A stretch of DNA of 64,000 nt from Abelmoschus esculentus (lineage: Eukaryota > Streptophyta > Magnoliopsida > Malvales > Malvaceae). Both the position numbers and the translations under genes were made by a program. The notes under the pieces are model-generated. The model saw only the letters and a list, made by a program, of their open reading frames with translations. It was not told the origin of the DNA and ran no database searches. Positions within the stretch are counted from its first letter, which is position 1, and each line of letters starts with the position of its first letter. The DNA is taken from NCBI GenBank assembly GCA_035048815.1, contig JAUCBN010000035.1, forward strand, positions 10,118,501-10,182,500, read 5' to 3'. Of the stretch, positions 1 to 10,495 are shown one piece after another.

Positions 1-2330
1 ATCGATTGGCGGGAAAAGCTTACTATTGCTTCCTCGATGGCTATTTTGGGTACAACCAAATTGCTATAGCACTAGAGGACTAGGAGAAAACAATCTTCAC
101 CTGCCCTTATGAGACTTATGCTTTTCGAAGAATGTCATTTGGGTTATGTAATGCTCCAACAACTTTTTAATATTGCATGTTGGCAATTTTTTCAGACATG
201 ATTGAAGAATTTTTGGAGGTATTTATGGACGATTTTTCTTTTTCTGGAGAAACTTTTGAACAATGCCTAGGTAACCTGGACAAGGTACTGAAACGCTATG
301 AAAAAGCCGACCTTGTACTCAATTGGGAAAATGCAATTTCATGGTGACCGAAGGTACGGTTTTGGGGCACAAAATTTCAAGCAAAGGAATTGAAGTTGGC
401 AAAGCAAAAGTAGAGTTGATTGAGGAACTACCACCTCCCATCACTGTGAAGGGAATTAGAAGCTTTCTTCGACATGCTGGCTTCTATAGGAGGTTCATCA
501 AGGACTTCTCGAAAATCTCTAAGCCACTCTGCAATTTGCTACAGCAAAATCAACCCTTTATCTTTGATGAAAAATACCACAACACTTTTAATGAACTGAA
601 GAAGAAGCTTACCTCAACTTCAATAGTAATACCATCCGATTGGATTGAGCCATTCGAGTTGATGTGCGACGTAAGTGACTACGTAGTTGGCGCAGAACTA
701 GCTCAAATGCGAGGTAAACTCTTCCATGTTATTTACTATGCAAGGAGAACTCTTAATGATGCTCAAATTAACTATACCACTACTGAGAAAGAGTTACTTG
801 CTGTAGTATTTGCCTTTGATAAGTTTAGGGCATATCTTATAGGAACTAGGGTGATAGTACACACTGATCATTCTGCTATCAAATATCTAATGACTAAGAA
901 AGATGTTAAGCCGACACTTATTAGGTGAATACTTTTGCTTCAGGAATTTGATATTGAAGTAAAGGATAAGAACGGCACTGAAAATCAAGTTGCAGACCAC
1001 CTATCTAGGTTAGAAAATCCTGATAATTTAGGAGGAGATTTTGAGATCAAGAAAAATTTCCTTGATGAGAAAATTTTATATGCTACAACATTACCTTGGT
1101 ATGCCGATATTGTTAATTTTCTTGTTAATTGTATTTTGCCTCCTGATTTTTCTAGCCAGGATCACAAGAAGTTCAAACATGATGCAAAATTTTTCTATTG
1201 GGATGAGCCATATTTGTTTAAGCAATGTGCTGATCAATTGCTTCAAAGATGTGTACTGGAAGAAGAACAAAAAGATATCCTATTCCATTGCCATGCAACA
1301 TCATGTGGTGGGCACTTTGGTGGATCAAGGATTGCTACAAAGGTCCTTCAATCTGGATTCTACTGATCCTCACTCTTTAAGGATGCTCAAGCATTTTACA
1401 AGGGATGTGATATATGTCAAAGAACCAGTAACATTTCGAGGAGGAATGAAATGTCGTTGCAAAATATTCTGAAAATCGAGCTTTTCGATGTTTGGGGAAT
1501 TGATTTTATGGGACTATTTTCATCCTCCTATGGTGATTTGTATATCTTGCTAGCAGTGGACTACGTGAGCAAATGAGTAGAAGCGGTGGTAACACCTCTC
1601 ATGATTCAAAGACAATCTTGAAGTTCCTGCACAAGAATATTTTCACAAGGTTCGGAGTCCCTAGAGCCATAATCAACGATGAAGAAACCCACTTCGACAA
1701 CAAGCTCATTGCTAAGGTATTACAACGTTATGGAGTTAGACATAAAATTGCTACAACATATCACCCGCAGACAAATGGCCAAGATGAAATCTCCAATAGA
1801 GAAATCAAGCAAATCCTAGAAAAGATAATCAACACAAAGAAAAAAGACTGGTCTCCAAAGCTGAATGAAGCTTTGTGAGCATGTAGGATAGCTTACAAGA
1901 CTCCTTTAGGGATGTCCCCATTCAAGCTGGTTTATGGGAGAGCATATCATTTGCCCGTGGAGCTCAAACACAAAGCTTATTGGGCCATCAAAAAGCTCAA
2001 TATGGATTTTAAGGTACCTGAAGAGAACAAGCTTTTGGAGATAAATGAAATGGAAGAATTTCGATACCATGCCTATGAGAATGCTAGAATTTACAAAGAA
2101 AAGACAAAGAGGTGTCATGATAAGCATCTCTTACCACGACATTTCTAAGAGGGCCAACAAGTATTACTTTACAACTCAAGACTAACTTTTTCCTGGAAAA
2201 TTGAAGTCTCGATGGTCAGGACCATTCTTGATACATAGTGTTTATCCTTATGGAGTTGTGGAGATCAAAAAACTTGATGGAGAATATTCAAGATCAATGG
2301 TCAAAGACTGAAAATCTATAATGGAGCTCC
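1..2330 (+). pseudogene. Athila-like pol remnant: RT, RNase H, integrase
   Basis: Broken pol polyprotein. The first ~320 bases encode RT palm sequence, with a premature stop near 90 and the catalytic motif FMDDF near 228-242. A frameshift near 325 leads into an open stretch, 323-928. That stretch carries the RT thumb, the conserved GFYRRFIKDFSKI block and RNase H (CDVSDY, then TEKELLAV, then HTDHSAIKYL), and ends in a stop. After it, 935-1366 holds the RNase H end (ADHLSRLE) and the integrase zinc-finger start (HCHATSCGGHFGG). The integrase core (DVWGIDFMG, then AVDYVSK) lies near 1485-1575, and its second half at 1573-1878 contains HPQTNGQ. A C-terminal piece lies at 1912-2148. At least four stops or frameshifts make it nonfunctional. 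The wording of the integrase core is typical of Athila/Tat-type gypsy elements. Confidence 0.85.
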
Positions 2331-3089
2331 CATTGTGCGTGACAAGGATGACCCCAGTCTACAAAATGCCTTAGCATTTCTGTCTCTTTCTTTTATTTTG
2401 CTTTAGCATTTAAATTTCAGTTCGAATAAAAAGTAGAAGTTTTTATTTAGGGTTTCTTTTAATATGCTTTTATTTCATTTTTTGTCTCAATTCAGCTTTT
2501 AATTTTTGAAGGTACAAGCTCAGACCACTGCGTGTCCTTGCAACAGTCTGCATAAGACCAGAGGCGTGGCATACCATGGTAGGATAGTGCGCAGTGCACA
2601 GTCTGTGCAAGGGAGGCCTAGAAGCTAGGAAGGACTGTACGGCTACTAGTCTTGAAGGGAAAAATTTTGGAGTTATTTGATTTGGGCCACCCGAGGAAGA
2701 TGAGGAGCCCATAAAGGTGAAATCGATTGGTTTCCAAAGGTAAAAGAGAGAGTTTGGTTCAAATTCAACCCTTCTTTAACCCATATTTACTTTTTCATTA
2801 ATTATAAAACCTTTCTCTCTCCAACTTACCATCCATTTAAACCCCCATCACACCGTTTTACTTTCCTAAGAACCCTAGCCGTCCAAACCCTTACACAATC
2901 ATAATTACTTTTTCTCTTTCCTCTACCCTTCCCAAGCAAGCAACCGTACATCACCCTTAACCCAACTCAACCATCTCTCTATCACCACTACTCCATCTTC
3001 TTCTCCAAGATAACCAACCTCCATTTTCTCAAAACTCCATCTTCCTTCAAGAAAATCGAAAGCATCTAACCCAAAAATTTTCTATCACA
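2331..3089 (+). other. Pol to env-like spacer with gene-like leader
   Basis: About 760 bases separate pol from the env-like ORF. The second half (from about 2765) is C/T-rich and poor in G, like a plant 5' leader, and runs straight into the ATG at 3090. A TATA-type sequence precedes it. No convincing ORF is present. A minus-strand open stretch at 2470-2712 has no recognisable domain. Confidence 0.5.
2803..2809 (+). promoter_or_regulatory. Possible TATA box upstream of env-like ORF
   Basis: TATAAAA is followed by a pyrimidine-rich stretch (CCTTTCTCTCTCC), as around a plant transcription start, and by about 280 bases of C/T-rich leader before the ATG at 3090. Promoter function is inferred. The minus-strand Athila remnant has a comparable arrangement at 29995-30002. 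Confidence 0.35.
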
Positions 3090-3432
3090 ATGGTTTGCTA
3101 AAAGAATACGGAAGATTCCTCCAAGGCTGCTTTTCAAGCTAGGCCGATTAAGATTCGGAAATTCAAAGATGTTGCTGCGAAGGATCGTTTCCAAAAGCTT
3201 AAGGCAAGAACGATTCACCATGAAAAAGGGTTCCTTTACAACACAACAACCTTCCAGAAGTTGTCGGAGCAAGTTGCCCTCACCATAAAACGACACAAGT
3301 AGGAAAACTTTTCTCGACACTTAGCCACAAAGAAGGATGCAAAACCACTCAATATCTCATTGGTCAAGGAGTTCTATGCCCACTACACCAGACCAGGGCA
3401 ACCGACAGTATATGTCCGAGGAGATGCTGTGC
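3090..3432 (+). pseudogene. Athila env-like / plant transposon protein ORF, 5' half
   Basis: Starts at ATG 3090 but meets a stop at its fourth codon (TAA). The frame then stays readable to 3300, where a second in-frame stop occurs, and on to the insertion point. It shows the pattern LVKEFYAHY followed by VYVRGDAV, as seen in the 'putative plant transposon protein' family encoded downstream of pol in Athila elements. Family assignment is from memory of that pattern. The role of the family is not established; it is often called env-like by position. Truncated by the Tat-like insertion at 3433 and continued at 15523. Confidence 0.6.
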
Positions 3433-6129
3433 TGTAGCGACCCTTATAAAATTCTTAAAAATAATAATAGGTGTGTGTAGTAAAAAAGGGGAGAAAGGGT
3501 CACTAGTGGAATTGAAATTAGGGTTTGAAAAGTGAAATTTAGGGATTTGGATTTGAAATAAAATTTTGGGGAAATTTAGAAAATTAGGATTTGATAATTA
3601 AAAATTAAAAATTAGGTTTTAAAATTATATACAAAAATTGGGAATTTTGAAATATTAAAAGAAACTTGAAATCTAGGGTTCTTAAAAAAAATAGAAATTG
3701 GAAGGTTAAAATTAGGGATTTGAGAAAAGAAATTTTAGATTGAAAAGGGAAATTTTAAAATTAGGGATTTTTAAAAAAGGGTGGAGTCGTCACCGGTCAC
3801 TTTGGGTAGGCCGGACACCGTAAAAACCAGAGATTCGAAATGATTTGGGTTCGAGAGTCAGTTATGGTTAAAAACGGGCTTAGGGTTTAAAACCGCCCAA
3901 AATTGGCACCTTTATAAATTACCGCTTAATTAATTTTGAATTTTCTGGATTAAAGTGGCATTTAAATTAATTTTTGTTTAAAGATTCGAATCAATTTTAT
4001 TTTTACCGTGTCTTTATTCAGAGGCAACGTACACACCGCGACCAATGCGTTGGAACACGGGCCCGTTACGACCGAATAAAGACGTATTTAATTAAGATTC
4101 ATTAATTAATGCGGTGTGACGAATAATGAAAAAAATGAATCGAATATACAAATAAGTACATAAAATAAAAGCGGAAAATAAAGTGTGAGAAATTAAATTA
4201 TAACAAATATTTATGCGAAAAATTAAATACGAGAAATTAAATTACTGAAAATTAAAAGCGGTAACTAAAGCACGAAAATTTAAATGTTAGATGTTAGATG
4301 TGAGAAAATTAAATTGCAAGAAATTAAAATACGGAAAATTAAATACGAGAAATAAAATGCGATAAATTAAAAGTTAGATGTTAGTTATTTACACTAAACG
4401 AGCTATAAATAATACGGATCATTCCCCGTTACGGGTCACCGTAAAGCCGATCGAACAAATTAAAATAAATAAAGAATAAATAAATAAATTAAGAACAAAT
4501 AAATAAAATAAATAAACATTAAATAAACATAATAATATTTGTAATAATGCTGATACAAACGTAAAAGAGGGCATGAGTCTATTCGGAAGATGGTATAACA
4601 ATAACATAGGTAATGAACAAAATAAGTATGATATGTAATAAACTAACGGTATAATAAATTATGAAAATAAATGAACTTGAAATGGTCAACAACCGAGTAA
4701 ATGCAAACTTTAATATGCACAACAAACAAGGCAAAATAATGGGAATTATAAAAAAGAAAATGGGTTTTGATTTTCAAAGCAAACATATGCACGGCATTTG
4801 AGGAGGGAATTAATAAATATTTTAATTAAAAAAAAGTAAAAAGGAAATAAAAAGTTAAGGGAGAAAACGTGTGTTCATCTTCAACTTTACATGTTTTCCA
4901 TGAGAACCAAAAAACACCATTCTGCTTTATTTGTTTGTTCAAGAATTGTCACCTGACCACCATTAACCGGCGGTCGGCGGCCAAAACAAAGGCCGATCGG
5001 TCTCCTTCTTTTAGATAAATAATCCTCTGACCCCGATTTAGAAAACGAAAACATCTTTTCTCTTTAAATCTCAAGAAACCGGGACAAAAACATTTTGATT
5101 TACCAAAACCTTGTTTCAAAACTTTGATCTAGTAAACCCACTTTTCGAAACTATGGCTTTTCTAAAGCCGGATTAAAATCGAAAGAGAAGACAACCAAGA
5201 AGGAGACGCCGACGATGGGTAACCGGACCTCTTCACGAAGGTAAAATCTAAATCATTTTCATTTATTTTCTCTGTTCAAAAATGAAAAAGGATTGATGCT
5301 CTAAAAATTTCATTTGTATTCATATTTAGATAAAAACCCCTCTCTTTTACATTTGATTTCATTCAGGCTTTATAGCCAAATTTTACATGAAATAAATAAA
5401 GGAAAATATTGCTGAATTGGCTGTCATTTGTTTGTTTCTGATTCCTATTTTGTTTGCTTGTGTTTACTGGAGGGATCGTATAAGGGGGGACCATCTCGTG
5501 TCCTTGCTTTGGGCGATTGCTGGTGATGTTGAGGTGGTCGATGATATGGCTGGGCGACTGATGATGTGGAGTTGATGTGATCGCCTACGTGGCCGGAGGT
5601 AGCCAATGACATGATGACCGGGAAGTTGAATGGTTCTTCATCAGAACCTTCTGGAAATTCCAGGAGATGGACGGGTTTTGGGGCAGTCGAAGAGTCGGAT
5701 GGGGAGACGAATGGTTTCCGGGTCATAATCCGAGTCATGGGTAAGGGTTTCCGGTTTAGTGGACCGGTTCAGTTGTTGTGGGTTTGGGTTACCTGGATTT
5801 GAGTGTGTAATTGGGTTTATGTTCTGTTGGGCTCAAATGGGTATTTGGGTAATGATGTGGGCCAGTTTAGGTTGGGCTTGGGCAAATGGTTGTAAATAAT
5901 ATTATATGGGCCATGTATTATTTATTTTTGGGGTTAAAAATTTGTAATGGACTTTTTATTATATAATATTTTTTGGTTTTGAATAATAATAATAATATTT
6001 TTGTAATTTTGGTTCATTTATTTATGTATCTCATAGATATAGTTAATATTATAATTTAGGGATATGGTTTAGGGTTTCAGTTTAGGGGTAGGGTTTTGGT
6101 TTGAACCTCGGACAAAAATGGTTATTACA
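3433..6129 (-). repeat. Tat-like element 3' LTR
   Basis: 2697-bp LTR, near-identical to 12915-15522. It is 89 bp longer than its partner, mainly because it keeps an 88-bp segment (5200-5287) that the other LTR has lost between two AAGGA copies. Minus-strand ORFs inside are short and without domain signal. Confidence 0.9.
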
Positions 6130-6148
6130 GTTGCCCCTCTTTGTTCTT
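6130..6148 (-). promoter_or_regulatory. Polypurine tract of Tat-like element
   Basis: On the minus strand AACAAAGAGGGGCAAC directly abuts the LTR start TGTAATAACC. A purine run ending in GGGGCAAC next to the 3' LTR is the expected plus-strand priming site of Tat-type elements. Confidence 0.7.
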
Positions 6149-6570
6149 CATTGTGAGACAATGAGTGAACAAAGATATAAGATGACCATTTTTGTTCGGT
6201 CCCACTACAATTCGGTCTACCCCATAAAATTCCTTTTTGACTTGAACACGCTCTACCAGCAATTGTCGACACATTAAACCATTGTTATCAAATTGTTTAC
6301 CCCTTCTTGTCAAATGATAGTACCAACATCTCAACTTCTTCACACTCGCACTGGCTTATCTTTCGAAATGCTTAAGAAATAAACTCGTTTATTTAACCCG
6401 CTATACCACCGACGAAGAGTCAAGGTTTGGTTGATTTGTTCATCTCTTTATTTTATTGAAAGACAAAACCTGCATGAATAAAAAGAAAAATGTTTCAGAA
6501 TACAAATTATCCATATTTTATTCAAAGCTTATAAAAACTTAAGAGATAAGCGTAAAGAGAAATGTTTGGT

Positions 6571-6814
6571 GATGCTCTGATTTCTGATCATTGCAGCATC
6601 TGACGGTCCCTCGCTTTGAGTGTATATCGTAATGGACAACCCCTTTCTTCGAGCATATGTCGCAAAAAACAATGTTGATCCCTTCTCCGTAGAATCTACA
6701 TCTTCGAGATGCTCTGATTTCTGATCATTGCAGCATCTGACGGTCCCTCTCTTCGAGCGTATACCGTGGTGGGCGACCCCTCTCTTCGAGTGTATGTCGC
6801 AAAAACAATGTTGT
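6571..6814 (-). repeat. Imperfect direct repeat, period ~137 bp
   Basis: The block starting GATGCTCTGATTTCTGATC at 6571 recurs at 6708. Both copies continue with a GACGGTCCCTC segment and a TTCGAG...TATGTCGCAAAAA segment. Each copy contains GATGCT...AGCATC as an inverted repeat. It lies in the 3' UTR of the Tat-like element. Confidence 0.75.
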
Positions 6815-6939
6815 TGACAAGTGATGTCTTACCTAGAGGCTTTTGAGGTTGTTGGTTGCCTTAACTTCTGGTTGTCTTGGCATGAAAAAAATCTTTGTTG
6901 GTCTTTGTATATTCTCGATTGGTTGACCTCGATCGTTTC

Positions 6940-7190
6940 TTTACTTTTTTCTTCTTCTTCTTCTTCTTCTTCATCTTCTTTTCTCAAATACCCTAAAAAT
7001 CTTATAAAAGGTATCAATTTTTGATCATCTTTTCTCACATTTTTTCTTTTTCTCCTTTTCTCTCTTTTTTTTCTTTTCTTTCTTTCTTTCTTTCTTTTTT
7101 TTTCTTTTTCTTTTTCTTTATTTATTTTTCTCTCTCTTTCTTTTCTCTCATTTTTTGTTTTTTTTGTCTTTTTTCTTTTCCTTTTTCAAA
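6940..7190 (-). repeat. Polypyrimidine tract (purine on element sense strand)
   Basis: Nearly uninterrupted C/T on the plus strand, including a (TTC)n run near 6948-6980 and a (CTTT)n run near 7078-7096. On the sense strand of the Tat-like element it is purine-only. Similar tracts lie at 9550-10035 and 12026-12330. Confidence 0.85.
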
Positions 7191-8215
7191 TATCCTTAAG
7201 AAAGGATCGAATTAAAAAGAAATTCATCTTGAGAAAATCATCCTTAAGAAAGGATTTAATTGAGAAATTTGTTTTGAGGAAAACAATCTTTAAGAAATGA
7301 TCAAATTAAGAAATTAGAGTTTTGAGCAAAACATCCTTAATAAAGGATCAAATTGATAAATTTGCTTTTAAAAAAGCATCCTTAAGGAAGGATCAAACTA
7401 AGAAGTTTATTTTGAGAAAAACATCCTTGAGAAAGGATCACATTGATACATTTGCTTTTAGAAAAGAATCTTTAAGGAATGATCAAACTAAGAAAATACA
7501 TCCTTAAGAAAGGATCAAATTGAGAAATTTGCTTTAAGAAAAGCATCATTAAGAAAGGAGTTAAGAAATTTGCTTTGAGAAAAGCATCTTTAAGAAAGGA
7601 TCAACTCGAGAAATCTGCTTTGAGAAAAGCATCCTTAAGGAAGGATTAAGTTAAGAAACTTGCTTTGAGAAAAGCATCTTTAAGAAAAGATCAACTCAAG
7701 AAATCTGCTTTGAGAAAAGCATCCTTAAGGAAGGATCAAGTTAAGAAACTTGCTTTGAGAAAAGCATCCTTAAGAAAGGATCAAACTAAGAAGTTTGTTT
7801 TGAGGAAAATATCCTTAAGAAATGATCAAATTAAGAAATTTGCTTTAAAAAAAGCATCCTTGAGGAAGGATCAAATTTTCTTTGAGGAAAGCAACCTTAA
7901 GAAAGGATAAAATTTGCTTTGAGAAAAGCATCATTGAGGAAGGATCAAATTTGCTTTGAGAAAAGCATCCTTAAGGAAGGATCAAATTGAGAAATTTGCT
8001 TTGAGAAAAACATCCTTAAGAAAGGATAAATTTAAAAATTGGCTTTGAGAAAAACATCCTTAAGGAAGGATTAGATTAAGAAATTGGCTTTGAGAAAAGC
8101 ATCCTTAAGGAAGGATTAGATTAAGAAATTGGATTTGAGAAAAGCATCCTTAAGGAAGGATTAAGAAATTTGGGTTTTAAGAAAAACATCCTTAAGAAAG
8201 GATCAAATTTGAAGT
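7190..8215 (-). repeat. Minisatellite of ~45-bp self-complementary units
   Basis: About 1 kb of tandem units near 45 bp. Each unit is built of adjacent short inverted repeats: ATCCTT/AAGGAT, TGCTTT/AAAGCA and CAAATT/AATTTG, separated by 3-5 nt purine loops (AAGA, GAGA). Units vary, but the paired arms often vary together (see findings). Because 45 is a multiple of 3, the plus strand gives a Lys/Arg-rich open frame that is a by-product of the repeat. The position in the 3' UTR of a Tat/Ogre-like element fits the known tendency of that group to carry tandem repeats there. Confidence 0.9.
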
Positions 8216-10495
8216 TCAAATATAAAGTGATATCTTGCTTAAAGAATACCTGAATATCTCATAAAAAGTGGTGTCTCCCTTTAGAGAACACCTAATATCT
8301 CGTCTAGATGTCTCGATATTTGATCGTCTTGACACAAAAAACTCGTTGCCCCCAAATAACCAAAGGTTGAAAGGCCTTCAAAACCCACGATCGTGTAATT
8401 TGAATGACTTTTGATCTTTGCTAAGGTCTATCTTTGTAGATCAAATCTTTAACCAATCTTCAAAATTCTTGTTTAAAAAGAGTAAAATGCAATGATGGCA
8501 CGAATTAGAATGCTCATGATGCATGGATATCTAACATAGATGCATGAATATTTAATCTAAATGATGCATGAATATTTAATCTAAATGATGCATGAATGTT
8601 CTTTTTCTTCTTTTTCTTCTTGGAGGATAGGCTCTCGCTTTCTATTTACTAAACTCATCGGGCTTTCATCCTTCACCTTGTCTTGAAAGGAGATCATCGT
8701 CTTATGCCGATCGGAACAAAATCTTTCGCCTTCTGTAATTCAACAACTCATACTTGGTTGAAGATGACACATCTAAACCATTTATCTCTGAATTCAGTTG
8801 CATTCAGTTTATGGTAGTAGCTCTCAATCTCATATTCAGACTTAGGTCACTTAAGGTCTATCTTCAACATGTACATTGGGGGTTATTCTCTTGTATTTTT
8901 CTGTCTTTGGGTCATCTGATTGACTCTCTTTAGGCCCTCAATATAACTTTTGCCCCAAAGGCCTAATGTTCATCTCTGCTCAATCTGTAACCACAATAGG
9001 CTTGGGTAATCTTTGTTTATTTATGCTAACCTGAATTCTCAAAGAATATCATCTTTCAAACGAAGTGGTATTTTCAAGAGATATCTTGTATCATACATTG
9101 CTCCTTCTTCTCGGGTCATATCAAAGATGATCATTTGCATCAACGACCTTGCATTTTGTAAATCTTTTTGAACAACACTTTTATTAAAAAATAATCTACT
9201 AATTGTAAGTAAAACAATATATACATGTTTTGGAAAATCCAAAAATTAGAAAAGAAAAGAAGAAAAAAACATGGTTTCCTTGGATATCAAATGCGAGAGT
9301 GCCTTAGACTCAACTCTCTGTGTTCGGTTTTCAACCTTTGAATGTTGCGGCGATATTTGAAGTTTTGGAATTCCTTTTAGAGTGCTCGGTTCATCCTCAT
9401 GATTATCGTATTTGCTTGATCTATTCGAAAACTACTCCTTCTAGTTCTCAATATCTTTCTCCTTTTATATATTCAAACTTTCCGTACTTGCCCCACTGGT
9501 ATCTTCTTGAGAATTCGAAGTGTGCTTCAGACTGCATCTAGACATATGAGTACTTTCCTTTTCTTTCTATCTCTCTTTTTCATTTTTGCTTTTCTCTCTC
9601 TCTCTCTTTTTCTCATTTTCTTTCTTTTTTTCTTTTTTTTCTCTCACATCTATTAATTTTCTTCTTTCTTTTAAATTTCGGGAAATCAACTCATCACAAT
9701 CCTTTGTCTCGAAGGTAATGATGGAGCATACAACAAAACTCCGAGTTACTCGGCATAGTCATAGATTTGAAAATATTACCATCACTCATGAAGCAAAAGA
9801 TTTGGGATGGTGCATTGCTACCTTATTAAGTCTTATTGCTTCAGCGGAGTGCCCCGATACTTCCACACTCTTGTTCGAATATGTCTATTATCAGGTTTCG
9901 AATATTGGAGTGCTTTTGTTTAATCTTTGTTCTCTCCTTTCTTTTTCTCTTTTCTCTCTTTTTTTTTCTTTTCTATTTTTTTCCTTCTTTCTCTCTTTTT
10001 TCTTTATTTTTCTTTTTTCTTTTTTTTTTCTCTGGATGCAATCTTTTTACTTAGAGGAATTCTTGAGATCAATCAATTTCACCGGGCCTTTTCTAGGAGA
10101 TTTTCTTATCATCGAACATCAATGAAGGAGTAGTAGTCTCATTTCTCATGCATTACTGACCAAAGCTACTGATTAATAAACCATACTTCATCGTAATCAC
10201 AACGTTCCAACCATTTCTGAACCCACGTCACAACAAGCATGTGACATCCAAGGAACTCTGAGAGAAAAAGGAAAACATATATATTTTAAAAATATGCATT
10301 CTTTCATTGAAACGACAAAAGAGCAAACATAACATAAGCCCTTACAAAAAAAGTATTTGTTACTTTCGGGCAAAAGGTAACAAAGTTAATTGATGCATTA
10401 CTTTAAAAGAAAAACTTAAAATGCAAGGAGGCAGAAAATGAACATCCAAACTCGAAGATTAGAATCTTTCCAAAGATCATGTCCTCTACTCTTTC
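8216..10495 (-). other. Tat-like element non-coding region where pol should be
   Basis: 2.3 kb between the minisatellite and the gag stop. It holds short repeats of ATGATGCATGAATATTTAATC near 8515-8600 and a long C/T tract (9550-10035), but no RT, RNase H or integrase motif in any frame. Open stretches at 9586-10125 are Phe/Ser-rich translations of the C/T tract. I read it as 3' UTR; the pol module is absent. Confidence 0.7.

Larger units (their letters stand above)
1..3432 (+). mobile_element. Athila-like Ty3/gypsy element A, left part
   Basis: This is the internal region of a Ty3/gypsy retrotransposon of the Athila type. It enters the window inside reverse transcriptase. Order: RT, RNase H, integrase, spacer, then the start of an env-like ORF. 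At 3433 it is cut by a minus-strand Tat-like element. The env-like ORF resumes at 15523 and the element ends in a 3' LTR at 17681. If one copy of the 5-bp target duplication (TGTGC/TGTGT) is dropped, the env-like frame continues across the junction, which supports one interrupted element. The 5' LTR, gag and protease lie outside the window. Confidence 0.85.

Noticed and set aside
7322..7910. Lys/Arg-rich ORFs (repeats like LRKASLRKDQ)
   Set aside because: The frame stays open because the minisatellite unit is ~45 bp. It is antisense to the Tat-like element and has no conserved start or domain.
7190..8215. CRISPR-like regular repeats
   Set aside because: Units are contiguous and variable with no unique spacers, in a plant retrotransposon UTR.
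9586..10133. Three overlapping Phe/Ser/Leu-rich ORFs resembling membrane proteins
   Set aside because: They are translations of a polypyrimidine tract in three frames.
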